From: Phellopilus nigrolimitatus
Lineage: Eukaryota; Basidiomycota; Agaricomycetes; Hymenochaetales; Hymenochaetaceae
Length of the DNA: 64,000 nt
Direction: 5' to 3'
Assembly: GCA_021029095.1 (NCBI GenBank)
Contig: JAJOHG010000003.1
Span: forward strand, 558,001 to 622,000
Every line of letters begins with the position of its first letter. Position 1 is the first letter of the stretch. The notes beneath the pieces are model-generated. The model was not told the DNA's origin, ran no database searches, and saw only the letters and a program-made list of their open reading frames with translations. The position numbers and the translations under genes are program-made. This document shows, one piece after another, positions 34,501 to 44,910 of the stretch.

Positions 34501-35271
34501 CCCTGCTCCTGTTCCGATGGCACTGGTCCGCTCTGGTATTCCTTCTCCTTCTGCTCGCGCAAATCTCGAAGTCACACCGTCAAGCAAAGCTTCTAGCAGT
34601 ATCGGCGCTCGCGTCTCCCCTCCATCTCGAATTCCGCCTCCTTCTCCTCCGATCTTCATGCAAGCGAAAACGGCGGTAGCCTGCATGACAACGCCAAAGC
34701 GCAAGCCTGTCCCGCAGATAGCGGCTAATTGCTCACCAAAGGCGTCTGTGACGTCTGCGAAGACAGGTCGACCCCTGGAGCTTGCAAAGACGTTCAATAG
34801 GTCTTCGCCACAGTCAAACTATGGTTCGACTTTCATACCTCAACTTAAAGTGTCGAGTAGGCCAACTCATTTTTCTCTTTTAATGCAGCCGATGTGAACT
34901 GTTCTTCCTCCTCTTTTAGACCAGACGCCTTTTCGTCGACGCTGAAGAACGAATTATTGCGAACGTCGGAAAAATTGGATTGTGATGACCACCGAGCGTC
35001 TCCGAGCCAGCTTGATACCAGTTTCAGTGCAGCGATGTCGGCTAGGCCATTACTTCAAACTTTCACGAGTTTCTTTCCTTTACCTGTTTTGTCATGGGGA
35101 TTCAGTAAACCGCGTTTCAACGATTTGCAGATTCCTAAGCCAGCTTTCGTCTCAAGGGAGAAACAGCTTTCGAGACTTAAGGACGACATGACTTCCCGCT
35201 ACCGGGAAAGTATCACGGACATTGAGATGGACCGGTGTAAAAGGTGCCAGGGCGGTTTGATATCGCTTTGA
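31501..35271 (+). CDS. Large Ser-rich coiled-coil protein of unknown function
   Basis: The first ATG gives MMDFAQLSVEMTPEQEMIST. After introns at about 31570-31635 and 32085-32135 the gene continues with a long low-complexity Ser/Pro/Thr region (32140-32930) that includes an acidic run near 32265-32300. A coiled coil of roughly 190 residues follows (about 32935-33500), with heptads such as LARITELERALHSR and EEVSSISRRLETTQVQLRQA. An acidic segment comes next, then short exons (HFFGCLEDIDNSPSF, FVDTDEQEDMPPFVLP). The conserved-looking C-terminus contains WGFSKPRFNDLQIPKPAF, SREKQLSRLKDDMTSRYRES and DRCKRCQGGLISL. Intron positions between 33960 and 34870 are tentative because several junctions would keep frame. 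Length is about 1,150 residues. I do not recognise the family. The layout suggests a cytoskeletal or polarity scaffold, but this is only a guess. Confidence 0.65.
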
Positions 35272-35874
35272 TACTCTGCACGCCGTTTATCCCTTCAGAG
35301 GAGTCCCGTCTCCGTTTAACGGACGAATTCTTGCGACATTCTACTTAACATTTTGTGATCCGAATCATTCCACATCACAGGGACTTTTATCAGACGCCGG
35401 ACTATGCTAAGACTTCTATGCCATGTTATTGTGACCATTTGCTTTATCAGACTCATGAATCCCCTTATCTTTTTCTTCCGTGCACGTCCCCTCTATCTTC
35501 CTATCCTGTCTTATTTCTTTTCTGCGCGGTTTTTTGTCCCGACTTGATGTCGCGGTTGTACAGACAATCAGCACATGTGCTGTCTGTATACCAACAGCTG
35601 TATATTTCTGTCCTTTCGACGAAGAAATGATTTCGATGTTACGTGTTCCCAAAGCGAGCGCCTGCTGGCGCTTAGTAAGTCTTCCTAAACTAAGTTAGTT
35701 TCCCGAAGACTGATAAGTATCAGCTGCAGTCTGTACCACGACTCCTTCGAAATTGCAGGACTGCAAACGTCAAAGATAAGGTGAATGCTGAGATATTAAA
35801 GAAGCAACATGCTGAGGCTTCGCCTCCGCAATTCACTGTGTGTTCCCGTTCCTTGACTTCGGTTCTACACTACG
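35272..35874. other. Intergenic region
   Basis: About 600 bp between same-strand genes, mostly T-rich on the plus strand around 35450-35550. It should hold the 3' UTR of the coiled-coil gene and the promoter of the DUF3445 gene. No further feature seen. Confidence 0.4.
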
Positions 35875-37692
35875 ATGTCCACACTGTCAAATGCTCAGGC
35901 TACACTTTTGGGCGCGGCGTGTATCTTCGTACTTTGGCGTTTTATTTCAAGAACCATCAACAAGTCCAAGGCGGAGCTGACTTCAACAGAACTGCAAACT
36001 GAGAAGGGCACTGGCACCCCTTTCAAGACTGAGAGGCAACCAGAAGGTGAGTCTTTTCATCTCGGCGCCTTGTCTCTTATTGACGAATTGCAGAATGGAT
36101 ACCTGTAAATTTTACCTACCCCTCGTTCTCACCATGCGGAGAGGCTCTTGAGAATAGGGAACCCTCTCGCTATCGCCCGTTCAGATGGGGAAAGTACAAG
36201 TATGTGCACTTTCGAGGTTCCCTGTATACTAAGCCTGACATATAAGCGGCAGTATCAATATGGGTATTCGGAACATGGTCTGGGAAGACTGGATTGAAGT
36301 CGACAAGCTCTTTCCAGAACTGCATTCGATACGCATGAGTAGGTTTTTAGATCGAGGAAGCAAGGTTCTCAACACTCTCCCTCCACGGCCTGGCATCCCA
36401 GGCGGCCACTTCGCAGGTACTTCCTCCCCGAGCGCATCGTTTACAAAGCAGGTGATAAAAATATATTTAGCGAAAGAGCTTGTCTACGAGTTGGCCGAGT
36501 TCCTCTCTCGACGCTACCCAGATACTTATAGTGTGAAACGGCACCCACCTCGCTCAGGTGACTTCGGCTGGCTCAGCGATGGCCAGATAAAACACATCAC
36601 AATTATCCCCGTTGGTGTCACACATGACCTGGATGAAGAAGATCCTATGAAAGTCGCGGCTTTGCTGTAAGTCAATTCAGATTTACGTCCCTCATTTATT
36701 GATAAACTATACAGCGTCGAGGATGACCTTGCGCTTATGGTGGAAGGTTTGCATGAAGGCGCATAGCATACATATGAATACTGAATGGGATGCTCATCGA
36801 TTTAGGTGAGGATGGAAGGTATTACTTTCAAGCTGGGGGAATTCTCTTGCCCGGTGCGAGATAAGTTAGACTCGCGAAAGAACAAAGCCATTGACTTCTG
36901 CCACTAGGATTTTGGCGTATGGAGGACAAAATTGGATTGCCGTTGGAGGAAATACACACACGCGGAGCCGTCCCCCAATGTAGGCTTTTTTTATGCATTT
37001 TTTTCTTGTTCTAATCACTGCAATCATCAAGACCGCGAGAAGCTTCACACCAGTCTTGCACGATTCTTTTCTCGACTGCCTGTTGATAAGCCCGTCGTCC
37101 GGAACAATTATTTCTTCCAAATCGTCCGGCCGGCAGACGACCCTGCTCGCATCGCATCCATCGACCCAGACGAATTGGCGTGGTCTGACTCAACCAATGG
37201 AAACGAAGACCATTTCGAGCAATTCACAAAAGAGCCAACACTCGATGCGCAGCAGAGCGGTAAAGTGCAATTCAAGCCGCCGACGCCGACCGATACCGTC
37301 GAACGGATCCGTCTCCGCACGGAACGTCAGAGCCTGCGTCGCCTACCTAGATCTGGGGCAATCGTCTTTACTATAAGAAGTGAGCAAGATATACATCCTT
37401 GAGTACAATGGGCTAACGGATGTTCAGCCTATATTTTCGCTGTCGAAGATTTGGTCAAAGAGCCCGGCGTTCCGGGTCGTATGGCTAGTGCAATTAGGAG
37501 CTGGCCAGAAGACGTCCAATTGTCAGTGCCTCAGTATCGAGGGTGTTTGCTTTACTGATTTGCGGTATCAGATATAAAGGCGAAAGGCTTTACGGAGATA
37601 CCATCTTGCCGTACCTCGATATGAAGCATGCTGAACAGATCAGAGATGGAATTGCGGTAGAAGGTGATACAAGCTCAAATTACCCATACTAA
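35875..37692 (+). CDS. DUF3445 / heme-dependent oxidative N-demethylase-like protein with N-terminal membrane anchor
   Basis: Belongs to the DUF3445 (HRQ) family, PF11927; the characterised bacterial members are heme-dependent oxidative N-demethylases. The ATG at 35875 gives MSTLSNAQATLLGAACIFVL followed by WRFISRTINKSK, a signal anchor. Then come FRWGKYK, NMGIRNMVWEDWIEVDKLFP, LVYELAEFLSRRYPDTYSVK and VEDDLALMVE. Next are YYFQAGGILLPG, FWRMEDKIGLPLEEIHTRGA, FFSRLPVDKPVVRNNYFFQI, LRTERQSLRRLPRSGAIVFT and the end block PYLDMKHAEQIRDGIAVEGD. The last codons (SSNYPY-stop) coincide with the start of the tandem repeat, so the original C-terminus may have been replaced. Length is about 430 residues with about nine introns. 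Confidence 0.82.
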
Positions 37693-40184
37693 GGCAGTCT
37701 TTGTTAGCTCCATTTGAGTGGCAAGACAATGTATGTGGAAGCGTTATCTAGATTGCGGCAACTTCTATGTTCTGCATAAAGTTATTGTACGAGTTTCGTA
37801 ACATGGACGTGGTTCTGGTTACGTTTGACTTCCCAGGGCATTCTTGGATCTCAGGTCAGGGCCCAGGCACAGCAGTCGCGTCATTTTACTGCTGCCTCCT
37901 ACATGTTAGCCTCGTTTCTAACAGAGCACGGTCAGCAGTGAAAGAGTTTACTTGTAGGCAGTGCGTTGCCGAGAGACATAACATAACCGAACAGGAGCAC
38001 GGAAAATGTATAAATAATTGAAAGACGTATAAGGATGTCAATATGGTGTCGTCTGTTTGGTTACTTGATGTGCCGTTATACGTGAATTTCTCTTATCTCT
38101 CTCCCTGATCCATATTTCGTTGTCAGTCAATCGTGTCGCAGTCAACACTCGCTTTTACCTTCTGCTCTTATATGAGCCGCAGCACATAGAATTCGAGACT
38201 CAAACGCATATAACGAAAAGGAGCGGACATATTCGATGACCTTTTTGACCGCTGTGACTGTTGGACTGGAATCGTGTTTGTCGCGAGATGTCGAGGATCT
38301 ACAAAACTTAAGAGATGATCAATGGGATGCTTTCAAGAGTGGCCTTCTTAGCGCTCTGAGAAATATAGGCCTCTTACCAGGTGCTCGAAATGTATACGGT
38401 CTTCGCGATGGTTACGTCCTTTGTTACTGGGACTCTCAGTCGGTGAACAGGATACAGTTTGTTCGGCTTCGTCGTATTGATGTAATCTAGGAACAACTCC
38501 ATCAAAGCATACTTTTTCGTCTACGGAAGGAGGATACACTGTATAAAATGTTCTTCCATGGAGTGTAAGTTCTGATGTCAATCTTGTTAAGTTAGATTCT
38601 CACCTCGGTCATAATCAAAGATCAGTCATACATGTATACACTTTAATGTGAGAGAATTGTAGGGTACTTTCCAGGTGATTTTATTCATATAATTAAATTA
38701 GATCGTTAGAGAAAAACCAGGGACCCTTCCGGTCGAGTCTTGTGGAGGCCAGCCTTGTAAAAACCTTCAAGTAAGTCAATTGTAGTAAGAGCATAAAGCA
38801 GGCTTGATCTTCATTTATTAAAGATTTGCCAAAGCGCATGACTCTGCCCTTGCCATACCTGAACGTCTGTCAGGACCCTCTACAGTCTCGCCGCAGCCTG
38901 GGAGTATGTCCCATTTGAATACTCTGGTTTTATAGATAATAGGGCCTGATACATTCGGACGTTTAGTCCCATCATCCGTGCCTACAAAACGTCGCCGTTC
39001 GGATTCGAGCGAATCTTTCGTGTTAGAAAGGCTCAATACGCAGACGCTGTTGACTGAAGTGCGTAACGAGGCATATCAGGTTGCCTAAATTCCTGTTAGA
39101 CATCTCCTGACGCAGCTACGTCCAGGCGCGGCAAGAAATCGAGCTCCTCATGCAAGAGCGCGCCAGGCACATGGCACATATCGAAAGGCTCGATGCAGAA
39201 GTGCGCGTTTTACGAGTATCTCGGCAATTGACAATGCAAGGGGCACTAAAGGAAGGCAATGACGAAATCAAAAGACTCGAGCAAGGACTGCGAGCAAGAA
39301 GGGAAATAGCTGCACATGAAGAAAAAGGTCAATAAGAGATTGTGAAATTGGAGGCTGTGATAAGAGACCAAGAGGTTGCGTTCGAAGCTTCGCGAGATGA
39401 TGATTTCGATCGGTTGCGCAGTGCAGTGTCTGAATCCGAATTCGATCAGATGAAAACTCGGATATCCCAGCTGGAGAAAGTCGCTGACGTTGAAAGGCAG
39501 AAAAACGTTTTTGAGGACGCGCTGAAGGGTTCATTGCAAGCGGAGAGAGAGACTTTGGACAGATTTATAAAATCCCAGGAATCCCTTCAAGCTTTCCAAA
39601 AGGAATATGCGCTGTTAGAGAACAGAGTCGCACAGGTAGATGCAGAGCGGGTGTCGTCCGAGGCAGCTCGGCAAGCAGCCGAGAAACAGTTGAAACAAGA
39701 GGTTGAAAACGGAAAGAAAGCCCTTATTTCCTTTCGACAGGAAGCAGAGGAGGTTGTTTCTAAGGAGCGAAGCCTCCGGGAATCAGTCGAAAATGTGAGT
39801 TCTTGCCTTTATTACACTTGCTGCACACTTGCTCTGACTCACTGACTATTGCAGAAACTTGACACGGTGCGACAGAGCGTGAAGGGCGTTTTTGAACTGC
39901 TCGGATAATGATTCACGAATGTCTCCGTTCATGTTCTGGGAATACTTCCCTTCCTTTCCTCTTCCTCTCGTTATGTTGGTGTGGAATCTTGATACGCATG
40001 TACATGTACTTACTACGGTTTCAGACAAATCCGCGACTCAGAACCCTCTTGAAGTTTGGATATGATTTTTTTGACTGTTGTATCATATTCTGTGCCACAG
40101 AGATCGCAAATTGTGCAAATGCATGCTCGCTGACCATTTTTTGTCCTTGTGATTCCTTTCACAATCAAGTATTGTATGGGAATA
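37677..40184 (+). repeat. Tandem repeat unit A of the coiled-coil gene array
   Basis: First unit. It begins with the shared segment AAATTACCCATACTAAGG, followed by TTTGTTAGCTC and GAGTGGCAAGACAA, and ends where the first inverted-repeat element sits. Its 5' part is closest to unit C: both carry the stretch with GGTCAGGGCCCAGGCAC. Confidence 0.85.
38236..39908 (+). pseudogene. Copy A of lineage-specific coiled-coil gene, degenerate
   Basis: The exon from ATG 38236 encodes MTFLTAVTVGLESCLSRDVE and VYGLRDGYVLCYWDSQS. An intron (38442-38489) leads to EQLHQSILFRLRKEDTLYKM. Later exons carry PTKRRRSDSSESF, an NLS-like stretch, and a coiled coil with SLQAERETLDRFIKSQESLQ. The last exon is KLDTVRQSVKGVFELLG-stop. 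Lesions are an in-frame TAG before the PDTFGRLV segment and an in-frame TAA at 39333 in the coiled coil. It lacks the start exon present in gene E. Splice sites are otherwise retained, so transcription cannot be ruled out. Confidence 0.6.
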
Positions 40185-40698
40185 CAGTCAAACCTCTCGT
40201 TAAGCATCCTTGTAGTTAAGCATTACCTGTCATTAAGCATAGAAATTTGGGTCCACCGACTTGGTAGATACGAAAATAAGGGTCCATTAAGCATAATTGT
40301 AGCTAGGCATTAAGCATAGAGGCTTTTTATAAAAATTATTGGGAATATGCTTAATGAGAGGTACTAAATACATTCAAACATTTGGCGGAATTGGAATTTT
40401 TTTGTGTTTGGCAAGCTCATTGGCCGAGTTACAGCCACAATTATTCAAGCCACAGCCATAAAGTAATCCTCTTTTTGATTTTGAGGTTAATAATTAACAT
40501 GTTCCCAAGTTCGAGGTTGCCAGAGTCCGAGCCCGAGCTACTTTTCTCACTAATCCGGCAGTTATGTGATTTTGGGCAAGAGCAGAAATTAAAGTATTTC
40601 ATTATATAATATATGCAAAGCCGGCGATAAGCATAGCCCTTCGTTAAGCATGACCTGAGGTGTCCACCGAGGGCTATGCTTAACGAGTGGTTTGACTG
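40185..40698. mobile_element. Non-autonomous TIR DNA element 1 (TA-flanked, pogo/Tc1-like ends)
   Basis: A 514-bp element with 23-bp terminal inverted repeats (40185-40207 and 40676-40698) beginning CAGTCAAACC, one mismatch. The interior repeats TTAAGCAT several times. The left flank is TA; the right flank is TG, and native unit sequence is missing next to it, so the target duplication is not clean. It has no transposase frame. Ends of the form CAGT(N)4-6CC with TA flanks are usual for Tc1/mariner-pogo elements. Confidence 0.7.
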
Positions 40699-40946
40699 TG
40701 AGAAAAACAAATTCGCTCGAGTCTGCCTCTGCCTCACTTGATAATAGCCCGATCTAAATTACCCATAGTTTGTTAGCTCTATTTGAGTGGCAAGACAACG
40801 AATGTGGTGGAAGTGTTAGCTAGATTGCGGCATTTTCTATGTTCTGCAGGAAGTTATTGCGCGAGTTTCCTGTTGCTTATGCTGCTACCTTCTACATGTA
40901 AGTATATGTGATTGCCCCATTTCTCGTTCTCAGTGAAAGAGTTTAC

Positions 40947-40979
40947 TTGTAGGCAGACGTCAGCAACGTCTGCCTACAA
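40947..40979. repeat. Perfect 14-bp hairpin in unit B
   Basis: Arms TTGTAGGCAGACGT (40947-40960) and its reverse complement (40966-40979) enclose a 5-base loop. A slightly diverged version is in unit D near 47812-47842. Units A and C have only the first arm. Confidence 0.75.
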
Positions 40980-41004
40980 ATGTACAAATAATTAAAGAGA
41001 CGTA

Positions 41005-41595
41005 CAGTGGAACCTCCCATACTGCATAAAGGTCGGTGGAAGGGTCGGCTTATGCTTATTCAGAGGTTATGCAATACGAGAAACTTGATTTATTAGGTAA
41101 TTAAAACCATAAAAATCAGAGGATAAGCTATGATGGCATTTATCGGGTTGCTATAACATCCCCTAAGCTGAAAAAAAACCTGTGTGATATCAGGTTGTAC
41201 AAGGCTCTTTGTGTGCTCTGCTCTCAGCTTTATTCTGAGTTGGTGGAGATGGCCGTGAAATCCGGCTGAATGTTCAATGGCACCAGGATTCTCCCAAAAG
41301 ACGGGGAAGGTCTGCGGAATGAGCACTGAGAGTATGTCATCATATCGTTGATAGGTGAAAAAATGCGGAAGAAAAGGAGAAAATAAATAATGAAAGTGTC
41401 GCAACCCGATGGCAACCGACCTCGCATAATGCATATCCATATTTAATTTACTCAAATTGGCTATGCATTATGCATATATAGTTTTATACATTATCATATA
41501 AGGATTTTCTATCTACCGACCCGGTGGAAACCCGGATCTATGCATTATGGGAGGTTATGCATTATGAGAGTTATGCAATATGGGAGGTTCCACTG
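41005..41595. mobile_element. Non-autonomous TIR DNA element 2 (TA target duplication)
   Basis: A 591-bp element with 25-bp terminal inverted repeats (41005-41029 and 41571-41595) starting CAGTGGAACCTCCCATA, one mismatch, flanked on both sides by TA. The other units carry the uninterrupted sequence GACGTATAAGGATGTCA at this point, so they act as the empty site. The element is rich in TTATGCAT motifs and has no recognisable transposase. Ends and TA duplication fit the Tc1/mariner-pogo superfamily. Confidence 0.88.
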
Positions 41596-41734
41596 TACAA
41601 GGATGTCAATTTGGTGTCGTCTATTTGGCACATCGAATGATTTTAATGTGCCGTTATATGTGAATATCTCTTATCTCTCCCTTATCCGTATTTCGTTGTC
41701 AGTCCATCGTCCCGCAGCCAACACTCACTTGATC

Positions 41735-41762
41735 TACCTACCTACCTACCTACCTACCTACC
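41735..41762. repeat. (TACC)7 microsatellite, unit B
   Basis: Seven uninterrupted TACC repeats in the inserted 5' segment of unit B. The same position in unit D has eight. Confidence 0.9.
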
Positions 41763-41855
41763 TTATCTGTGCTTTCATCTTCTGCTATTATATGCGCCGC
41801 AGCACATCGGATTCGAAACTCAAACGTTTACAACCAAAACGAGTTGACATATTCG

Positions 41856-44383
41856 ATGACCTTTTTGACTGCTGTGACTGTTGGACTGCAATCGTGTTTG
41901 TCGCGAGATGTTGAGGATCTACAAGACTTAGGAGAGGATCAATGGGATACTTTCAAGAACGGCCTTCTTGGAGCTCTGAGAAATATAGGCATCACGCCAG
42001 GTGCTCAAAATCTATACGGACTTCGGAATGGTTACGTCCTTTGTTACTGGGATTCTCAGTCGGTGAACAGGATACAGTTTGTTCGGCTTCATCGTATTAA
42101 TGTAATCTAGGAACAACTCCATCAAGGCGTACTCTCTCATCTACGGAAGGAGGATACGCTGTTTAAAATGCTCTTCAATGGAGTAGGGTCATTCAAAGTT
42201 GGAACGGAACAACGTTCCACTCCTGTCGGCTGCCCCAAAAGGAAGGGATTATTCAGCACAGTACAAGCGGCGTTACATCACTTACCTGCCTCTGCAAAAT
42301 TCAGACTCTTCAACAGCCCGGCCTCAATCCCTCGCTTTAGTTCTGAGAAGTTCTTAATATAATCTTGAGATGTGTAATATGTGTATAATGATTCCCTAAA
42401 ATTATAAAAAAATGGCTACATTGCAATGAGGCCAAATCAAATATGATGGTTGTTTGTCTTGAAAATTGGTGTCTTGTCCCTTGCTCATTTATCACAGCAG
42501 AGACTATGCTGGATGGTAGTCATCTGCAAGTTTTCAGCTTAATTTTTGTCTAGAGAATTTTGTCTGAAGATTTGGCAGGGCTTTTCTTTTTGTTGTAAAA
42601 CCTCAAGGCTATCTTTTGACTGGTTACTGTAAGCACAATGAAGGCAGAATCAGGTCAATGATAGCTTTATAGAGAGGTTATTTAGGGTGTCATAAGTATC
42701 TTTGAGAAAAAAAAATCTCTGGAAAGGGAAAATCTATTCTGCAAGAGGAGGGAGGTCACTTGAAAATTGACAGACAATATATTTCAAAGGTCAGAAGTCC
42801 CCTAGATGTATGTGAAAATGCTGGAAATATTTTCAGAATCATGCCGAAGAGAGTCGAAAAGCAGAACATATGCAGCATACAGGTGGGTGTAGAAATTGAC
42901 GAACCGCGTAAGTGATTGGCACTGCCACAAAAGGAAGATAACAGGCTTTTCTTCCTTATTTGGCGGCGGTATATGCGTGATCGACACCGCCAGAGCGCGG
43001 GAAGCAGGTGCGTGACGGCCTGTGACTCAGGGATATAAGCTGAAGTAATTCTTACCTTTCTGGGCAGCCGACAGGAGTGGAACGTCGTTCCGTTCCAACT
43101 TTGAATGACCCTAGTGTGAGTTCTGATGTCGATCTTGTCAAGCTGGGTTCTCACTCAGTCATAACTCTAGATCAATTATACATGTATACACTTCGGTGTG
43201 AGAGAAATATGTGGTACTATCTCAGGTATTCTGTTGACATAATTATATCAGATCGTTGGATTTAATCAAGGAACCCTTCCGGTCGACTATTCTGAAGGCC
43301 TGTCTTGTAGAAACCTTTAAGTAAGTCAAAAGTAGTAAGAACATACAATGGGTTTAATCTTCAATTTCTAAAGATCTGGTGATGCGCTAGGCCCTACACT
43401 TCCCACGCCTGAACGTCTGTCAGGACCCTCTACTGTCTCGTCGAAGTCCGCGAGTACGTCCCATTTGAATAACCTGGATTTACAGATAATAGTGCCTGAT
43501 ACATTCGGACGTTTAGTCTCATCATCCGTGCCTACAAAACGTCGCCGTTCGAACTCGAGCGAATCTTCCGCGTTAGAAAGGCTCAATACGCAAGCGCTTG
43601 AAGCGCGTAACGAGGCACATCAGGTTAACCTCAATCTCCTGTTAGACGCTACCTAAATCCTGACGCAGTTACGTCCAGGCGCGGCGAGAAGCCGAGCTCC
43701 TCGTGCAAGAGCACGCCAGGCTCATGGCACATATCCAAGGGCTCGATGCAGAATTGCGCGATTTGCGGTCTCAACGACTGACAATGCATAAGGCATTGAA
43801 GGAAGGCGAAGACGAAGCCAGAAAGCTGAACCAAGGACCGCAATCAATAATGGAAATAAAAGGGCACGAAAATAAAGGTCGAGAAGAAGAGATTATTGCA
43901 TTGGAGACTGTCATAAGAGACCAACAAATTGCGTTGGAAATTTCGGTGCCTAAATCTGAAGTCAATCAGATGAAGACTCGGATGGAGAAAGCCATCGCTG
44001 ATGCTGAAACGCAGCAGACCGCTCTTGGAGATGGACTGAGGAGTTCATTGCAAGCGGAGAAAGAGACTTTGGACAGATTAATGAAATCCCAAGAATCCCT
44101 TCAAGCCTTCCAAAAGGAACATGTACTGTTAAAGAACAAAGTCGCACAGGCAGATGAAGCACGACGGGTAACCGAAAAACGATTAGAGGAAAAGGAGCAA
44201 GAGGTCGAAAACGGAAAGAAAGCCCTTATTTCCTTTCGACAGGAAGCAGAGAAGGTTGTTTCTAAGGAGCGAAACCTCCGGGAATCAGTCGAAAATGTGA
44301 GCCCCTGCTTTTACTACTCTTGCCGCACACTTACTCACCGACTACTGCAGAAACTTGACACGGTGCGACAGATACTCGGATAA
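41856..44383 (+). pseudogene. Copy B of lineage-specific coiled-coil gene, interrupted by a DNA element
   Basis: The exon at 41856 gives MTFLTAVTVGLQSCLSRDVE and LYGLRNGYVLCYWDSQS. The second exon ends at a splice donor now separated from it by a 928-bp element. Downstream exons are open: LPTPERLSGPSTVSSKSAST, PDTFGRLVSSSVPTKRRRSN, then a coiled coil of about 200 residues (EEEIIALETVIRDQQIALEI, SLQAEKETLDRLMKSQESLQ). The last exon is a shortened KLDTVRQILG-stop. It lacks the start exon seen in E. Its coiled-coil part is intact and could be expressed from an internal start. Confidence 0.6.
42185..43112. mobile_element. Long-TIR DNA element 3 inserted at a splice donor (3-bp AGT duplication)
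   Basis: A 928-bp element with 51-bp terminal inverted repeats (42185-42235 and 43062-43112) beginning AGGGTCATTCAAAGTTGG, one mismatch. AGT lies on both sides. The paralogous unit A has a single GGAGT directly before gtaag, the empty site. A 3-bp duplication fits PIF/Harbinger or CACTA-type elements, but the ends do not start with CACTA. There is no transposase frame. It sits between the last codons of an exon and the intron donor. Confidence 0.85.
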
Positions 44384-44910
44384 TGGTTCACGAATGTCTC
44401 CGTTCATGTTCTGAGAATACTTCCCTTTCCTTCCTCTTCCTTCCGTTATGTTGGTGTGGAATCTTGATACGCATGTACATGTACTGTACTTACTACGATT
44501 TCAGACAAATCTGCGACTCGGAACCCTCTTTGGATCTGATTTTTTTGATTGTTGTATTATATTCTGTGACACTGAGATCGCAAGTTGTACAAGAGCATGC
44601 TCGCTGACCGTCTTTCCCCTCGTGATGTTTTTGCAATCGAGTATTGTATGGGAGTACTGTACAAGTCGAACAGAGCGTTTGCTGGTTGCTACTCTGATCA
44701 GTTACGTACTTATTACACTACATAGTACCCATTTGATCGTCGTATACACTGTGAGAAAAACAAATTCGCGCGTTGATGCGCTGATTTTGTCTGTGCAGCT
44801 TGCGGCTCAGCCGATCCATCATATTCATAATTCATAAATCGACGACCGCACGCCCGCCCCGGAACATCCGCTCGAGTCTGCTTCTGCCTCACTTGATAAT
44901 AGCCCGATCT

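Larger units (their letters stand above)
40756..44910 (+). repeat. Tandem repeat unit B of the coiled-coil gene array
   Basis: Second unit, enlarged by two inserted elements (41005-41595 and 42185-43112). Its 5' part is closest to unit D: both carry a TACC microsatellite, a hairpin with GTAGGCAGACG arms and the segment CCATTTCTCGTTCTCAG. It ends with a remnant of the exon-2 start known from gene E (CATAATTCATAAATCGACGA, then CGGAACATCCG). Confidence 0.85.

Noticed and set aside
41093..41455. 120-codon minus-strand frame inside TIR element 2
   Set aside because: No transposase motif; it lies wholly in a non-autonomous element and its composition matches the element, not a gene.
42300..43050. 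Interior of TIR element 3 as a coding region
   Set aside because: The only frames are short and AT-rich with no transposase motif.
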